From: Streptomyces catenulae
GTDB taxonomy: Bacteria; Actinomycetota; Actinomycetes; Streptomycetales; Streptomycetaceae
Length of the DNA stretch: 64,000 nt
NCBI RefSeq assembly: GCF_000718015.1
Contig: NZ_JODY01000018.1
Span: 1-64,000, forward strand
Reading direction: 5' to 3'
Translations under genes and position numbers: made by a program
The notes under the pieces: generated by a model
Told to the model about the DNA's origin: nothing
What the model saw: the letters and a program-made list of their open reading frames with translations, nothing else
Databases searched by the model: none
Shown here: positions 1 to 9,674 of the stretch, piece by piece
Layout of the letters: the number at the start of each line of letters is the position of its first letter
How positions within the stretch are numbered: the first letter of the stretch is position 1

Positions 1-1121
1 CCCCCCGCTTCGACCTCACCCCCGGCACCCCGGACGTCTCCGCCTTCCCCCGCGCCGCCTGGCTCGCCGCCGCCCGCCGCGCGCTGCACGCCGCCCCGAA
101 CGACGCGCTCGGCTACGGCACCCCGCAGGGCCGCCCCGAACTGCGCGCGGTCCTCGCCGACTACCTCGCCCGGGTCCGCGGCGTCCGCGCCGACCCGGAC
201 CGCATCGTGATCTGCGCCGGATTCATGCAGGGCCTCGCCCTCGTCGCCCGCGCCCTGACCGCCGTCGCCGGAAGCCCGACCACCGTCGCCACCGAGGGCT
301 ACGGCCTCGACCTCCACCGCGGCGTCCTCGCCCGCGCCGGACTGCGCACCGTCCCCCTCACCGTCGACGCCCTCGGCGCCCGCACCGCCGAACTCCGGTC
401 GTACGACGGGGTGTCGGCGGCGCTGCTCACCCCGGCGCACCAGTTCCCCACCGGCGTCCCGCTCCACCCCGACCGCCGCGCCGCCGCCCTCGACTGGGCC
501 GTGGCGCAGGACGGCTGGATCCTGGAGGACGACTACGACGGCGAGTTCCGCTACGACCGGCAGCCGGTCGGCGCGCTCCAGGGCCTCGACCCGGACCGGG
601 TGGTCTATCTGGGCACCGCCAGCAAGAGCCTCGTCCCGGCGCTGCGGCTGGCGTGGCTGGTGCTGCCCGACCGCCTCGTCGACCCCGTCCTCGCGGTCAA
701 GAGCGGCGGCGAGTGGCAGTCCGGCGCCCTCGACCAGCTCACCCTCGCGGAGTTCCTGACCGGCGGCGGGTACGACCGCCATGTCCGCGGATCGCGGCAG
801 CGCTACCGGCGGCGCCGCGACCGGCTGGTGGCCGCCCTCGCCGAGCACGCCCCGCACATCGAGGTCTCCGGCATCGCCGCCGGGCTCCACGCCGTCCTCG
901 AACTCCCGCCCGGCACCGAGCAGTCCCTTGTGGAGGCGGCCCGCTGGCAGGGCCTGGCGCTCAACGGGCTGCACGCCTTCCGCGATCCGGCGGCCCGCAC
1001 GATGCCCGCCCGCGACGGCCTCGTCGTCCCGTACGGCAGGCCCCCGGAACACGCCTTCGGCGGCGCCCTGGAGGCCCTGCTGCGGGCCCTGCCCCCTGAC
1101 CCCGGCGCGGCCACCGTCTAG
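1..1121 (+). CDS. MocR/PdxR-type PLP-dependent regulator, C-terminal aminotransferase domain (5' partial)
   Basis: The frame is open from the first bases of the window, so the gene is cut at its 5' end and any N-terminal GntR winged helix lies outside. What remains is a fold-type I aminotransferase domain. The early segment reads TPGTPDVSAFPRAAW and then GYGTPQGRPELRAVLADYL, both typical of MocR proteins. The probable PLP lysine is in TASKSLVPALRLAW, and DDYDGEFRY holds the usual cofactor-contacting residues. Proteins of this family act as PLP-sensing transcription factors rather than catabolic enzymes. The regulated gene cannot be seen. Confidence is high for the fold and moderate for the regulator call, because the DNA-binding part is missing. 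Confidence 0.85.
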   Translation, partial: PRFDLTPGTPDVSAFPRAAWLAAARRALHAAPNDALGYGTPQGRPELRAVLADYLARVRGVRADPDRIVICAGFMQGLALVARALTAVAGSPTTVATEGYGLDLHRGVLARAGLRTVPLTVDALGARTAELRSYDGVSAALLTPAHQFPTGVPLHPDRRAAALDWAVAQDGWILEDDYDGEFRYDRQPVGALQGLDPDRVVYLGTASKSLVPALRLAWLVLPDRLVDPVLAVKSGGEWQSGALDQLTLAEFLTGGGYDRHVRGSRQRYRRRRDRLVAALAEHAPHIEVSGIAAGLHAVLELPPGTEQSLVEAARWQGLALNGLHAFRDPAARTMPARDGLVVPYGRPPEHAFGGALEALLRALPPDPGAATV

Positions 1122-1163
1122 GGTTGGCACATTCATACGACTGCTCCACGGGGGAGACGGAAG

Positions 1164-1520
1164 ATGGCTGAAAAAGCACGCCGACGGCTGCGCTCGGGCA
1201 CGGTGGTCCTCGGCGGGATGGGCGTCCTCGCGGCGACGCTGACCGCCTGCGGCTCGGAGCCCGACAAGCGCTGCGTGGACCGCAACAGCTACGACGCCGC
1301 CCGCGGCTACCGCGTCGTCGACGCCAAGTTCTGCCGCTCCGGCAGCGAGACCTCGTCCCACTACGGCACCGGCAACCGCCGCACCGGCAAGCAGTCCGTC
1401 AAGGGCCAGTGGTACTACGGCCCCGGCAAGTCCGGCTCGTACGCCGACGGCGGCTCCTTCAGCAAGGGCGGCTCGGTCAGCCGCGGCGGCTTCGGTCACT
1501 CCGGCTCCAGCGGCGGGTGA
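1164..1520 (+). CDS. YgiB-like (DUF1190-type) small lipoprotein
   Basis: The 118-residue product has an arginine-rich N-terminus, a hydrophobic segment and a lipobox LTAC with the lipidated Cys near residue 29, so it should be anchored on the outer face of the membrane. The mature part is short, with two further Cys and a Gly/Ser-rich tail ending SVSRGGFGHSGSSGG. That tail resembles the C-terminal RGGFG signature of E. coli YgiB. The next gene, 7 bases away, is YgiC-like, and ygiB-ygiC pairs occur together in enterobacteria. The start follows a GGGGGAGACGGA ribosome site. Function is unknown; the pairing and tail suggest it works with the downstream ATP-grasp enzyme. Confidence 0.75.
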   Translation: MAEKARRRLRSGTVVLGGMGVLAATLTACGSEPDKRCVDRNSYDAARGYRVVDAKFCRSGSETSSHYGTGNRRTGKQSVKGQWYYGPGKSGSYADGGSFSKGGSVSRGGFGHSGSSGG

Positions 1521-1527
1521 GCGCAGC

Positions 1528-2718
1528 GTGGAGCGCCACACCCTCACCCCGCGCCCCGGCTGGCAGCAGACCGTCGAGGCGCAGGGGCTGATCTATCCGC
1601 TCACCCGCCACCCGGACGGTGAGCTGCGCCCGTACTGGGACGAGAGCGCGTACTACTCCTTCACGCTGCCCGAGGTCGAGGCGCTGGAGGAGACCGTCGA
1701 GGAGCTGCACACGATGTGCCTGGCCGCCGCCGAGCACCTCGTCACCCACGACCGCCTCGCCGACCTCGGCATCCACGACCCGCGCGTCGCCGAACTGATC
1801 CGCGAGTCCTGGCACCGCCGCGCCGAACTCCCGTCCCTCTACGGCCGGTTCGACCTGCACTACGACGGCACCGGCCCGGCGAAGATGCTGGAGTACAACG
1901 CCGACACGCCGACCTCGCTGGTGGAGGCGGCGAGCCCGCAGTGGTTCTGGATGGAGGAGCGCTTCCCCGGCGCCGACCAGTGGAACTCCCTCCACGAACG
2001 CCTCGTCGCCGCCTGGAAACGGCAGGCTCCGCTGCTGCCGCCCGGCGCCCCGCTGCACTTCGCGCACTCCGCCGGGGACGAGTTGGGCGAGGACCTGATG
2101 ACCGTCGCCTACCTGGAGGAGACCGCGCGCCAGGCGGGTCTGGAGACCGTCGCGATCCCCGTCGAGGAGATCGGCTGGGACGATCTGAGCGGCCGCTTCG
2201 TCGACCAGCGGCTCCGCTTCCTCCGCGCCTGCTTCAAGCTCTACCCCTGGGAGTGGCTGACCACCGACGCCTTCGGTCCGCACGTCCTGGACACCCTCGA
2301 CAACGGCGGCGGCACCGGCACCACGCTCTGGATCGAACCGGTCTGGAAGATGCTGCTCTCCAACAAGGCGCTGCTGGCCGTCCTCTGGGAGCTGTACCCG
2401 GACCACCCGAACCTCCTCCCCGCCCACCTCGACGGTCCCCGCGAGCTGGCCGACACGACCGGCTACGCCGCCAAGCCGCTGCTGGGCCGCGAGGGCGAGG
2501 GCGTCACCCTCCACCCGCCGGGCACCCCGGCGCCGCCGCGCGACCCCCAGGACCCGTGCTGCTACCAGGCGTTGGCGCCGCTCCCGGACTTCGACGGCAA
2601 CCGCACCGTCCTCGGCGCCTGGGTCGTCGAGAACGAGGCGGCGGGCCTGGGCATCCGCGAATCCTCCGGGTTGATCACGGACGAGTACGCGCGGTTCCTG
2701 CCGCATGTGATCCTCTGA
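1528..2718 (+). CDS. glutathionylspermidine synthase family ATP-grasp protein (YgiC-like)
   Basis: The 396-residue product begins at a GTG 7 bases after the upstream stop, suggesting coupled translation. It matches the C-terminal synthetase half of glutathionylspermidine synthase (the YgiC/YjfC group). The N-terminal region has YPLTRHPDGELRPYWDESAYYSF, with a DLHYDGTGPAKMLEYNADTPT segment typical of the family and the late motif KPLLGREGEGV of the ATP-grasp site. The amidase domain of the full bifunctional enzyme is absent. Known members ligate an amine or peptide with ATP, but the substrate of YgiC-type proteins is unsettled, and actinomycetes use mycothiol rather than glutathione, so a glutathione substrate should not be assumed. 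Confidence 0.85.
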   Translation: MERHTLTPRPGWQQTVEAQGLIYPLTRHPDGELRPYWDESAYYSFTLPEVEALEETVEELHTMCLAAAEHLVTHDRLADLGIHDPRVAELIRESWHRRAELPSLYGRFDLHYDGTGPAKMLEYNADTPTSLVEAASPQWFWMEERFPGADQWNSLHERLVAAWKRQAPLLPPGAPLHFAHSAGDELGEDLMTVAYLEETARQAGLETVAIPVEEIGWDDLSGRFVDQRLRFLRACFKLYPWEWLTTDAFGPHVLDTLDNGGGTGTTLWIEPVWKMLLSNKALLAVLWELYPDHPNLLPAHLDGPRELADTTGYAAKPLLGREGEGVTLHPPGTPAPPRDPQDPCCYQALAPLPDFDGNRTVLGAWVVENEAAGLGIRESSGLITDEYARFLPHVIL

Positions 2719-3939
<1,221 letters not shown>

Positions 3940-3946
3940 CCGGCAC

Positions 3947-3979
3947 CCCGCCGGGCCGGTCACACCCCGGCCCGGCGGG
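3947..3979 (+). terminator. GC-rich hairpin after trpS
   Basis: A perfect 13-bp inverted repeat (CCCGCCGGGCCGG and its complement) with a 7-base loop begins 8 bases after the trpS stop. There is no T-tract, as is usual for streptomycete terminators. Confidence 0.7.
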
Positions 3980-4174
3980 CCCCCGGACGGACCACCGAAG
4001 CGGCCCCGCCGGGCCGCCCCGCCCCGCCTGCCCGGGGCCCGCACCGCCGCCGGGCGGTGCCCACACGCGTCACACTGGTAACGGTGCGACGCCTCGGACG
4101 AAGCGGCGCACCCCGTCGTGCGGCCCCCTGCGGGGCGGCCGTCGGCACAGCGCACACAGTGGAGGGAGAACACA

Positions 4175-4756
4175 GTGGGGACCGTAACGCTGGGCGTTTC
4201 GATCGCGGTCCCGGAGCCTTACGGCAGCTACCTCCAAAGGCAGCGCGAGGGCTTCGGCGACAGCGCCGCACAGGGCATCCCCACCCACATCACCCTGCTG
4301 CCACCGACCGAGGTCGACCGGGACGCGCTGCCCGCCGTCGAACGCCACCTCGCCGAGGTCGCCGCGGGCTGCCGCCCCTTCCCGCTCCGCCTGGAGGGCA
4401 CCGACACCTTCCGCCCGCTGTCGCCCGTCGTCTTCGTGAAGGTCGCCGAGGGCGAGGAGGGCTGCGCCGCCCTCCAGGCCCGCGTCCGCGCCGCCGACGG
4501 CCCCTGCGCCCGTGAGCTGCAGTTCCCGTACCACCCGCACGTCACCGTCGCCCACCACCTCGACGACGCCGCGATGGACCGCGCCCAGCACGCCCTGCGC
4601 GACTTCCGCGCCACCTGGACCATCGGCGGCTTCGCCCTCTACGAACAGGGCGCCGACGCCGTCTGGCGCCTGGAGCGCGAGTACCCCTTCGGCCCCCGCA
4701 CCGCGACCGTCCCCCGCCAGGCGGACCTGACCCGCCCCCCGGCCCCGTCCTGCTGA
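4175..4756 (+). CDS. 2'-5' RNA ligase family (2H phosphoesterase) protein
   Basis: The 193-residue protein carries the two HxT motifs that define the 2H phosphoesterase superfamily: His38-Ile-Thr40 in THITLL and His122-Val-Thr124 in HPHVTVAHH, about 80 residues apart as expected. Members act on 2',5' or cyclic phosphate ends of RNA or nucleotides; the actual substrate here is unknown. The start chosen is GTG 4175, 7 bases after a good GGAGGGA ribosome site. A longer in-frame start at 4118 would add only low-complexity residues. The gene follows trpS on the same strand after the hairpin, so it is probably transcribed on its own. Confidence 0.88.
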   Translation: MGTVTLGVSIAVPEPYGSYLQRQREGFGDSAAQGIPTHITLLPPTEVDRDALPAVERHLAEVAAGCRPFPLRLEGTDTFRPLSPVVFVKVAEGEEGCAALQARVRAADGPCARELQFPYHPHVTVAHHLDDAAMDRAQHALRDFRATWTIGGFALYEQGADAVWRLEREYPFGPRTATVPRQADLTRPPAPSC

Positions 4757-4859
4757 GAGGCCGTACGGCGCCCGTACGGGGGCGCGGGCGCGGGCCCATG
4801 ATCATTTCCCCGCGCCGGGCCCGTACGGGCCGGAGAGCCGCGTTCCGGGCCCGCGGCGG

Positions 4860-5615
4860 CTACAGCGCCAGCCGCCGGAACGTCCGCCGCGGCACATGCC
4901 GCAGCGCCGCCATCACATACCGCAGCTTCCCCGGCACCCACACCACCTCCGAGCGGCGGCGCAGCCCCTCCTCGACCGCCTCGGCGACCTCCTCCGGCGT
5001 GGTCACCAGCGGCGCCGCCGCCAGCTCCGGCGTCATCCGCGTCCGCACCCGGCCCGGCCGCACCACCATGACGTGCACCCCCGACCCGTGCAGCGCGTCG
5101 CCGAGCCCCTGCGCGAACGCGTCCAACCCCGCCTTGCTCGACCCGTAGAGGAAGTCCGAACGCCGGGCCCGCTCGGACGACGCCGACGACAGCACGACCA
5201 GGGAGCCGCCCCGCTGGTGGCGCAGCTCCTGACCGCAGATGAGGGCGGCGGAGACGGCGCCGGTGTAGTTGGTCTGCGCGAGCCGGACCGCGTGCCGGGT
5301 GTCGCGTTCGTCGCGCGGCTGGTCCCCGAGCACCCCGAACGCCAGCAGCACCATGTCCAGCTCACCCTCGGCGAAGACCGCCTCCAGCGTCTCCCGGTGG
5401 CTCCCCGTCTCCAGCGCGTCGAACGCGACGGTCCGCACCTCCGCGCCGTACGCCCGCAGCCGCTCCGCCGCCTCCTCCAGGCCCGGTGACGGCCGTCCGG
5501 CCAGCCAGATCGTCCGGGTGCGGCGGGCGGCCAGCCGCTCCGCGGTGGCCAGGGCGATCTCGGAGGTCCCGCCGAGCACCAGCAGCGACCGCGGGCTCCC
5601 ACACGCGTCGTCCAT
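4860..5615 (-). CDS. SDR oxidoreductase, DprE2-like decaprenylphosphoryl-2-keto-ribose reductase
   Basis: The 251-residue product has a Rossmann fold start LLVLGGTSEIALATAERL, where GGTSEI replaces the usual TGxxxGIG, as in DprE2 proteins. The active-site Tyr157-x-x-x-Lys161 lies in LYGSSKAGLD, preceded by the catalytic Ser in VVLSSASSERA. DprE2 completes the epimerisation of decaprenyl-phosphoryl ribose to arabinose in mycobacteria. DprE1 is not in this window, so the exact substrate is inferred. The gene is convergent with the RNA ligase and divergent from yihY. Similar short-chain reductases of unknown substrate would look alike. Confidence 0.8.
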   Translation of the reverse strand: MDDACGSPRSLLVLGGTSEIALATAERLAARRTRTIWLAGRPSPGLEEAAERLRAYGAEVRTVAFDALETGSHRETLEAVFAEGELDMVLLAFGVLGDQPRDERDTRHAVRLAQTNYTGAVSAALICGQELRHQRGGSLVVLSSASSERARRSDFLYGSSKAGLDAFAQGLGDALHGSGVHVMVVRPGRVRTRMTPELAAAPLVTTPEEVAEAVEEGLRRRSEVVWVPGKLRYVMAALRHVPRRTFRRLAL

Positions 5616-5806
5616 GCCGCGACCGTAGACGGTGTGACATCCCTACTAGTCGTCCGAACCGCCCGCCCCGACCGCGTCTCGCCCGAACGGGTGGCCGCCT
5701 CCGTACGACGGGCCGGAACCGGCAGCCGTACCCACCGGATTCCGGGGTACGCGGAGGCTAAGGTTCCGGATCACCCGGCCTGACGACGTGCGACGAGGGG
5801 AACGCC

Positions 5807-6742
5807 ATGGACTGGCTGAGCAGGCTGCCGCTGATCGGACCGGCGGTGACCTGGCTGATGACCACTCACCTGTGGCGCGCCTGGACCCGGATACAGCGGG
5901 TGCACTGGACCCGGCTGGCCGCCGCGATCACCTTCACCAGCTTCGTCGCGCTCTTCCCGCTGATCACCGTCGGCGCCGCGATCGGCGCCACCGTCCTCAG
6001 CAAGAGCCAACTCCACTCCCTGGAGACCCGGCTCGCCGCCCAGATCCCCGGCATCTCCGGCCAACTCGACCTGGGCGCCCTGGTCGACAACGCCGGAACC
6101 GTCGGCCTCATCGCGGGCGCCGCCCTGCTCTTCACCGGTATCGGCTGGATCCAGGCGCTCCGCGACTGCCTGCGCGCCGTCTGGGAGCGGGCGGACGACG
6201 AGACCAACTTCTTCCTCGGCAAGCTCCGCGACGGCGCCGTCCTCATCGGGCTCGGCGGCGTCGCCCTGCTCTCCGTCGCCTGCTCCGTCTTCGCCACCGC
6301 CGCCGTCGGCCGCGCCGCCGACACCGTGGGCCTGGGCGGGGGCGGCGTCGGCGGCGCCCTGCTGACCGCCGCCGGCTTCTGCATCGCCGTCCTGGCCGAC
6401 TTCCTGCTGCTGGTCTACGTCCTGACCCGGCTGCCCGGCGTCCACCCCCCGCGCCGCGCCGTCGTGCTCGCCGGCCTCATCGGCGCCGTCGGCTTCGAAC
6501 TGCTGAAACTCCTGCTCAGCGGCTACCTCAAGGGCGTCGCCGCCAAGAGCATGTACGGCGCCTTCGGCACCCCCATCGCCCTCCTCCTCTGGATCAACTT
6601 CACCGCGAAGCTCCTGGTCTTCTGCGCGGCATGGACGGCCACCCAGGAATCGACGGCGGGAGCCGAGAAGGACGAGGCCCCGGAGACGGACCCGAAACCG
6701 AAACCGGGAAACCCCCTCGGCCCGCCCCCGGGGAAGCGTTGA
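5807..6742 (+). CDS. YihY/BrkB family inner-membrane protein
   Basis: This 311-residue integral membrane protein has about six hydrophobic helices and family features such as the early WTRLAAAITFTSFVALFPLITV segment and ALLLWINFTAKLLVFCAAW near the end. A basic and acidic tail of about 40 residues follows the last helix. YihY proteins (formerly misnamed ribonuclease BN) have no firm function; some are linked to transport or envelope stress. The start ATG follows GACGAGGGGAACGCC. It is convergent with dacA, with a tandem-repeat spacer between them. Confidence 0.9.
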   Translation: MDWLSRLPLIGPAVTWLMTTHLWRAWTRIQRVHWTRLAAAITFTSFVALFPLITVGAAIGATVLSKSQLHSLETRLAAQIPGISGQLDLGALVDNAGTVGLIAGAALLFTGIGWIQALRDCLRAVWERADDETNFFLGKLRDGAVLIGLGGVALLSVACSVFATAAVGRAADTVGLGGGGVGGALLTAAGFCIAVLADFLLLVYVLTRLPGVHPPRRAVVLAGLIGAVGFELLKLLLSGYLKGVAAKSMYGAFGTPIALLLWINFTAKLLVFCAAWTATQESTAGAEKDEAPETDPKPKPGNPLGPPPGKR

Positions 6743-6789
6743 ATCCGCCCCTCCGACGGGTAGTTGGCCCGCAAGGGGGCCACTGAACC

Positions 6790-6985
6790 CCTACGGGATC
6801 CTCCGTACGGGATTCGCCCTACGGGGCCGCCCTTACGGGTTCAGCGGGTACGGGCGCGCCCCTACGGGTTCAGCCGTACGGGCCCGCCCCTACGGGATCA
6901 GCGGTACGGACTCGCCCCCACGGGATCAGCCGTACGGACTCGCCCCTACGGGACCAGCCCTACGGGCCCGCCCTCACAGGGTCGG
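6790..6985. repeat. 28-bp tandem repeat, about six imperfect copies, between yihY and dacA
   Basis: Units beginning CCTACGGG (or CCCACGGG, CTTACGGG) recur at 6832, 6861, 6889, 6917 and 6945, with a decayed unit at 6973. Steps are exactly 28 bases after the first, which is 29. A partial unit lies at 6790-6830. The core half of each unit contains the self-complementary CCGTACGG or a one-base variant. A 28-base period is not a multiple of three and yihY has already stopped, so it is not coding. It sits at the convergent 3' ends of two genes. Confidence 0.85.
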
Positions 6986-7016
6986 GCCCGTACCGGCTCA
7001 CAGGGGCGGCCCCACG

Positions 7017-8414
7017 TCACCGGCGCCGCCGCGACCCCCGCCGTACCGCCTCCGGCAGCGGCCGACGGCGGCGTACGAAGAGGGCCACCGCCCCCACCAC
7101 GACCAGCGCCCCACCGGCCACCCCGACCGCGGTCCACGCCCCGCTCGACGTATCCGTCGCGTTCAGCGCGGACGGGTCCTGGCCCTTCCCGGGCTTGGCG
7201 TCGTCACCGGCGGCGCCGTGGTGCCCGGCGGCCGTCGCGTCCCCCTCCTCGCTCCGCGGCCCGACCAGCCGCCCGACCGGCGCGACCTTGCCCGCCGCCG
7301 AGAACCCCCAGTCGAAGAGCGCCGCGGTCTCCTTGTACGCCTCGTTGTGCTCCTTCTTCTCCGGGTTCATCACGGTGACCAGCAACTTGCGCTCACCGCG
7401 CTGGGCGACCCCGGTGAACGTCGACCCGGCGTTCGTCGTCGACCCGTTCTTCACCCCGGCGATCCCCGGATACGGCTTGATGTCGTAATCGCCGCTCAGC
7501 AGCCGGTTGGTGTTCTGAATGCCGAACGACTCCCGCTTGCCGTTCTTGCCCTTGTCCCCCGGGAACTGCGCGTTCGCCGTCGAGCAGTACTCCCGGAAGT
7601 CGGCGTTCTGCAGCCCGGCGCGCGCGAAGAGGCTCAGGTCGTACGCGCTGGAGACCTGGCCCGGCGCGTCGTAGCCGTCCGGGGTGACGACATGGGTGTC
7701 GACGGCGTTGAGGTCCTTGGCCCGCTGCCGCATCTCCGCGACCGTCGCCGCGGTGCCGCCGTTCATCGCCGAGAGCGTGTGCACCGCGTCGTTCCCGGAC
7801 CGCAGGAAGACCCCGAGCCACAGATCGTGGACGGTGTACGTCAGGTTCTCCTTTATCCCCACCAGGCTGCTGCCCTCGCCCATGCCCTGCAGGTCCGCCG
7901 GCTTGACCGTGTACTTCTCGCCCTTGGGGAACTTCGGCAGAACCGTATCGGCGAACAGCATCTTCAACGTGCTGGCGGGCGGCAGCTGCCAGTGCGGGTT
8001 CTTCGCCGCCAGCACCTCACCCGTCTCCGCGTCCGACACGATCCACGACCGCGCCGTGATGTCCCGCGGCACCTTCGGCGCCCCGTCCTTCAGCTGCACC
8101 TGCACCCCCGGCACACCCAGCCGCTCACCCCCGACCCGCGACATCACCGCGGGCGGCACGGGCTCCTTCGCCCGCTCCTCCCCGCCACCGTCCGCGGCAT
8201 ACGCGCCACCACCGGCCACCACGGGCGGCACCAACAGCGCGGACAGCACAAACACGGAAACGGCACGACGCCCACGGGGGGCGGGGGGCGCCGTACGGGG
8301 GCCTGGGACGTGGGAGGCGGCGGGTGCTGTACGGGCACCCGGGACGTTGGACGCGGCGCCCCGGCGGGAGGCCCCTCGGGGCGCGGGCGGGGGGAGCGGG
8401 GAGGAGGACATCAT
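7017..8414 (-). CDS. D-alanyl-D-alanine carboxypeptidase (penicillin-binding protein, S11)
   Basis: This is an exported PBP that trims the terminal D-Ala of peptidoglycan stem peptides. The active-site serine is in PPASTLKML (Ser-Thr-Leu-Lys), and the second motif is RSGNDAVH (Ser-Gly-Asn). The third box reads GVKNGSTTNAG, so K-N-G replaces the usual K-T-G. An N-terminal export signal (RRAVSVFVLSALLVPPVVAGGGAYA) is preceded by about 50 disordered residues. A C-terminal transmembrane helix is followed by an arginine-rich tail. Two adjacent ATG codons (8414 and 8411) are the likely starts; a longer frame would run into the divergent gene at 8521 and is unlikely. Confidence 0.9.
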   Translation of the reverse strand: MMSSSPLPPPAPRGASRRGAASNVPGARTAPAASHVPGPRTAPPAPRGRRAVSVFVLSALLVPPVVAGGGAYAADGGGEERAKEPVPPAVMSRVGGERLGVPGVQVQLKDGAPKVPRDITARSWIVSDAETGEVLAAKNPHWQLPPASTLKMLFADTVLPKFPKGEKYTVKPADLQGMGEGSSLVGIKENLTYTVHDLWLGVFLRSGNDAVHTLSAMNGGTAATVAEMRQRAKDLNAVDTHVVTPDGYDAPGQVSSAYDLSLFARAGLQNADFREYCSTANAQFPGDKGKNGKRESFGIQNTNRLLSGDYDIKPYPGIAGVKNGSTTNAGSTFTGVAQRGERKLLVTVMNPEKKEHNEAYKETAALFDWGFSAAGKVAPVGRLVGPRSEEGDATAAGHHGAAGDDAKPGKGQDPSALNATDTSSGAWTAVGVAGGALVVVGAVALFVRRRRPLPEAVRRGSRRRR

Positions 8415-8520
8415 CGACACGCCCGCGAACGTACCCGCCGCCCCTGTGCCACCGCCCGCCACCCTGCGAATTCTTGCCCCCGCCGCCCGCTTCCCGACCG
8501 CCCCGCCCATACTGGAAGCC

Positions 8521-8799
8521 ATGAAGCTCTCTCGCCCCGTCTCCTGGTTCCTGCTCGCCTTCGGGGTCTGGAGCTGGTTCATCTGGATCACTTTCGTCAA
8601 GAATCTCTGGCAGGACGGCAGCGGCCTCGCCTTCAACGACATGGGCGACCCGACCCCCTACTTCTGGATCCACCTCCTGCTGGCGGTGGCCTCCTTTCTC
8701 CTGGGGACGGCAATCGGCGTACTCGGGTTCCGCTCCGTCCGCACCCTCCACCGCGAACGGACGAAGGGGGACGGCTCCGGCCCGACCTCGGCGGAGTAA
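8521..8799 (+). CDS. small two-helix membrane protein, unknown function
   Basis: The 92-residue product has two clear hydrophobic helices (PVSWFLLAFGVWSWFIWITF and FWIHLLLAVASFLLGTAIGVLGF) separated by a polar loop, and a basic cytoplasmic tail. The start ATG lies in the divergent spacer opposite dacA, about 106 bases from its start. Proteins of this kind accompany the carboxypeptidase gene in streptomycetes, as far as I recall, but their role is not known. The longer frame upstream of this ATG is a shadow of dacA and was discarded. Confidence 0.8.
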   Translation: MKLSRPVSWFLLAFGVWSWFIWITFVKNLWQDGSGLAFNDMGDPTPYFWIHLLLAVASFLLGTAIGVLGFRSVRTLHRERTKGDGSGPTSAE

Positions 8800-8818
8800 C
8801 GGACTCTCCAGGCATTTC

Positions 8819-9355
8819 TCAGAAATGCTGTTGCTCGGCCCCGGGCGGGAGAAAACATGGGGTGCTCACCGAGAACCGGAGGAGATTCGGCGGTTTCACG
8901 GAGTCGGCGATGAGACTGAATCGCTCCTTTTCGTGGTACCCGTACAGCAGCACCTCAGGGCGCGCGGGCCGTTCCTCGTAGCTCGTGATTTTTACGGCAT
9001 GCTCCTCCAGAGCATGCCGCACCTTCCGCACCGCTTCGATGTGCTTCCCCTGCGGTAGGTGCGCGTAGACGGTGTAACTAAGGGTGAAACGACCGTCGTC
9101 GGCCACCTCGTCGTTCTGCCCGACACAGTCCTCGAAAGACTCCAACGGTGGCGGCGCATCGGCGACGGAAACCCCCGCGTAATGCGCCATGACATTCGTG
9201 TACTGCTTTGCCCAACTCAACGCGGCCGTGCGAATTTTACGTGGCAGTGGCTTATTGAGAGCGGCATCATTCTGAGACATACAGCCTCCGGTGAAGAGCG
9301 TGACCGAGAAGGTCAGCAGTAGCGCGAACGAGCGAGACGGACGCAGTCGGGACAT
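8819..9355 (-). CDS. putative lipoprotein, unknown function
   Basis: From ATG 9355 the product is 178 residues, with a basic start, a hydrophobic stretch and a lipobox-like TGGC (Cys near residue 25). The mature part has SFEDCVGQNDEVADDGRFTL and a later STPCFLPPG, giving two Cys that could pair. Base composition is clearly less GC-rich than the neighbours, and codon choice is less biased, suggesting acquired DNA. It directly follows the fragment at 9363-9674 and forms the left edge of the ESX-like islet. No family is recognised. Confidence 0.65.
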   Translation of the reverse strand: MSRLRPSRSFALLLTFSVTLFTGGCMSQNDAALNKPLPRKIRTAALSWAKQYTNVMAHYAGVSVADAPPPLESFEDCVGQNDEVADDGRFTLSYTVYAHLPQGKHIEAVRKVRHALEEHAVKITSYEERPARPEVLLYGYHEKERFSLIADSVKPPNLLRFSVSTPCFLPPGAEQQHF

Positions 9356-9362
9356 AAAATTC

Positions 9363-9674
9363 TCACTGGGCGAATGCGGGCCCACCGGGCGCGACTGGCA
9401 CCACGGGGGTCACGGGGTGGTCCTGGCGTTTGGAGGGGAATCGACAGACTGGCTGGGGCGTGACCTTGATGGGAAGCGCGAATCCCATGAGCGAACTGCC
9501 GTAGATCCGGCCGGCATCTCCTGCACACCCTTTAATCGCGACGCCCAGATTTCCGGCTTCCGATCCAGGAATCTCCGGAGCGTCGCAGCCGAGCCAGTAG
9601 ATCATTGAAGTGTCTGCCCATGGGTCGGCCCTCTGCACTGCCCACCCCGTAATGACCTGTCCAGTCTGAGTTAC
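9363..9674 (-). pseudogene. possible 5'-truncated gene upstream of the lipoprotein
   Basis: The open frame spans 9363-9674 on the minus strand, with the only reasonable internal start a GTG at 9638 (91 residues). Sequence before that GTG (TQTGQVITGWA) reads like protein and continues to an in-frame stop, which suggests that the N-terminus is missing. The remaining part has MIYWLGCDAPEIPGSEAG, three Cys and a proline-rich end. It stops 7 bases before the lipoprotein start, so the two were probably one operon. It could instead be a short intact gene; no family is recognised. Confidence 0.4.

Noticed and set aside
6790..6985. 28-bp repeats as a CRISPR array
   Set aside because: Units are directly adjacent without unique spacers, are imperfect, and no cas gene is near.
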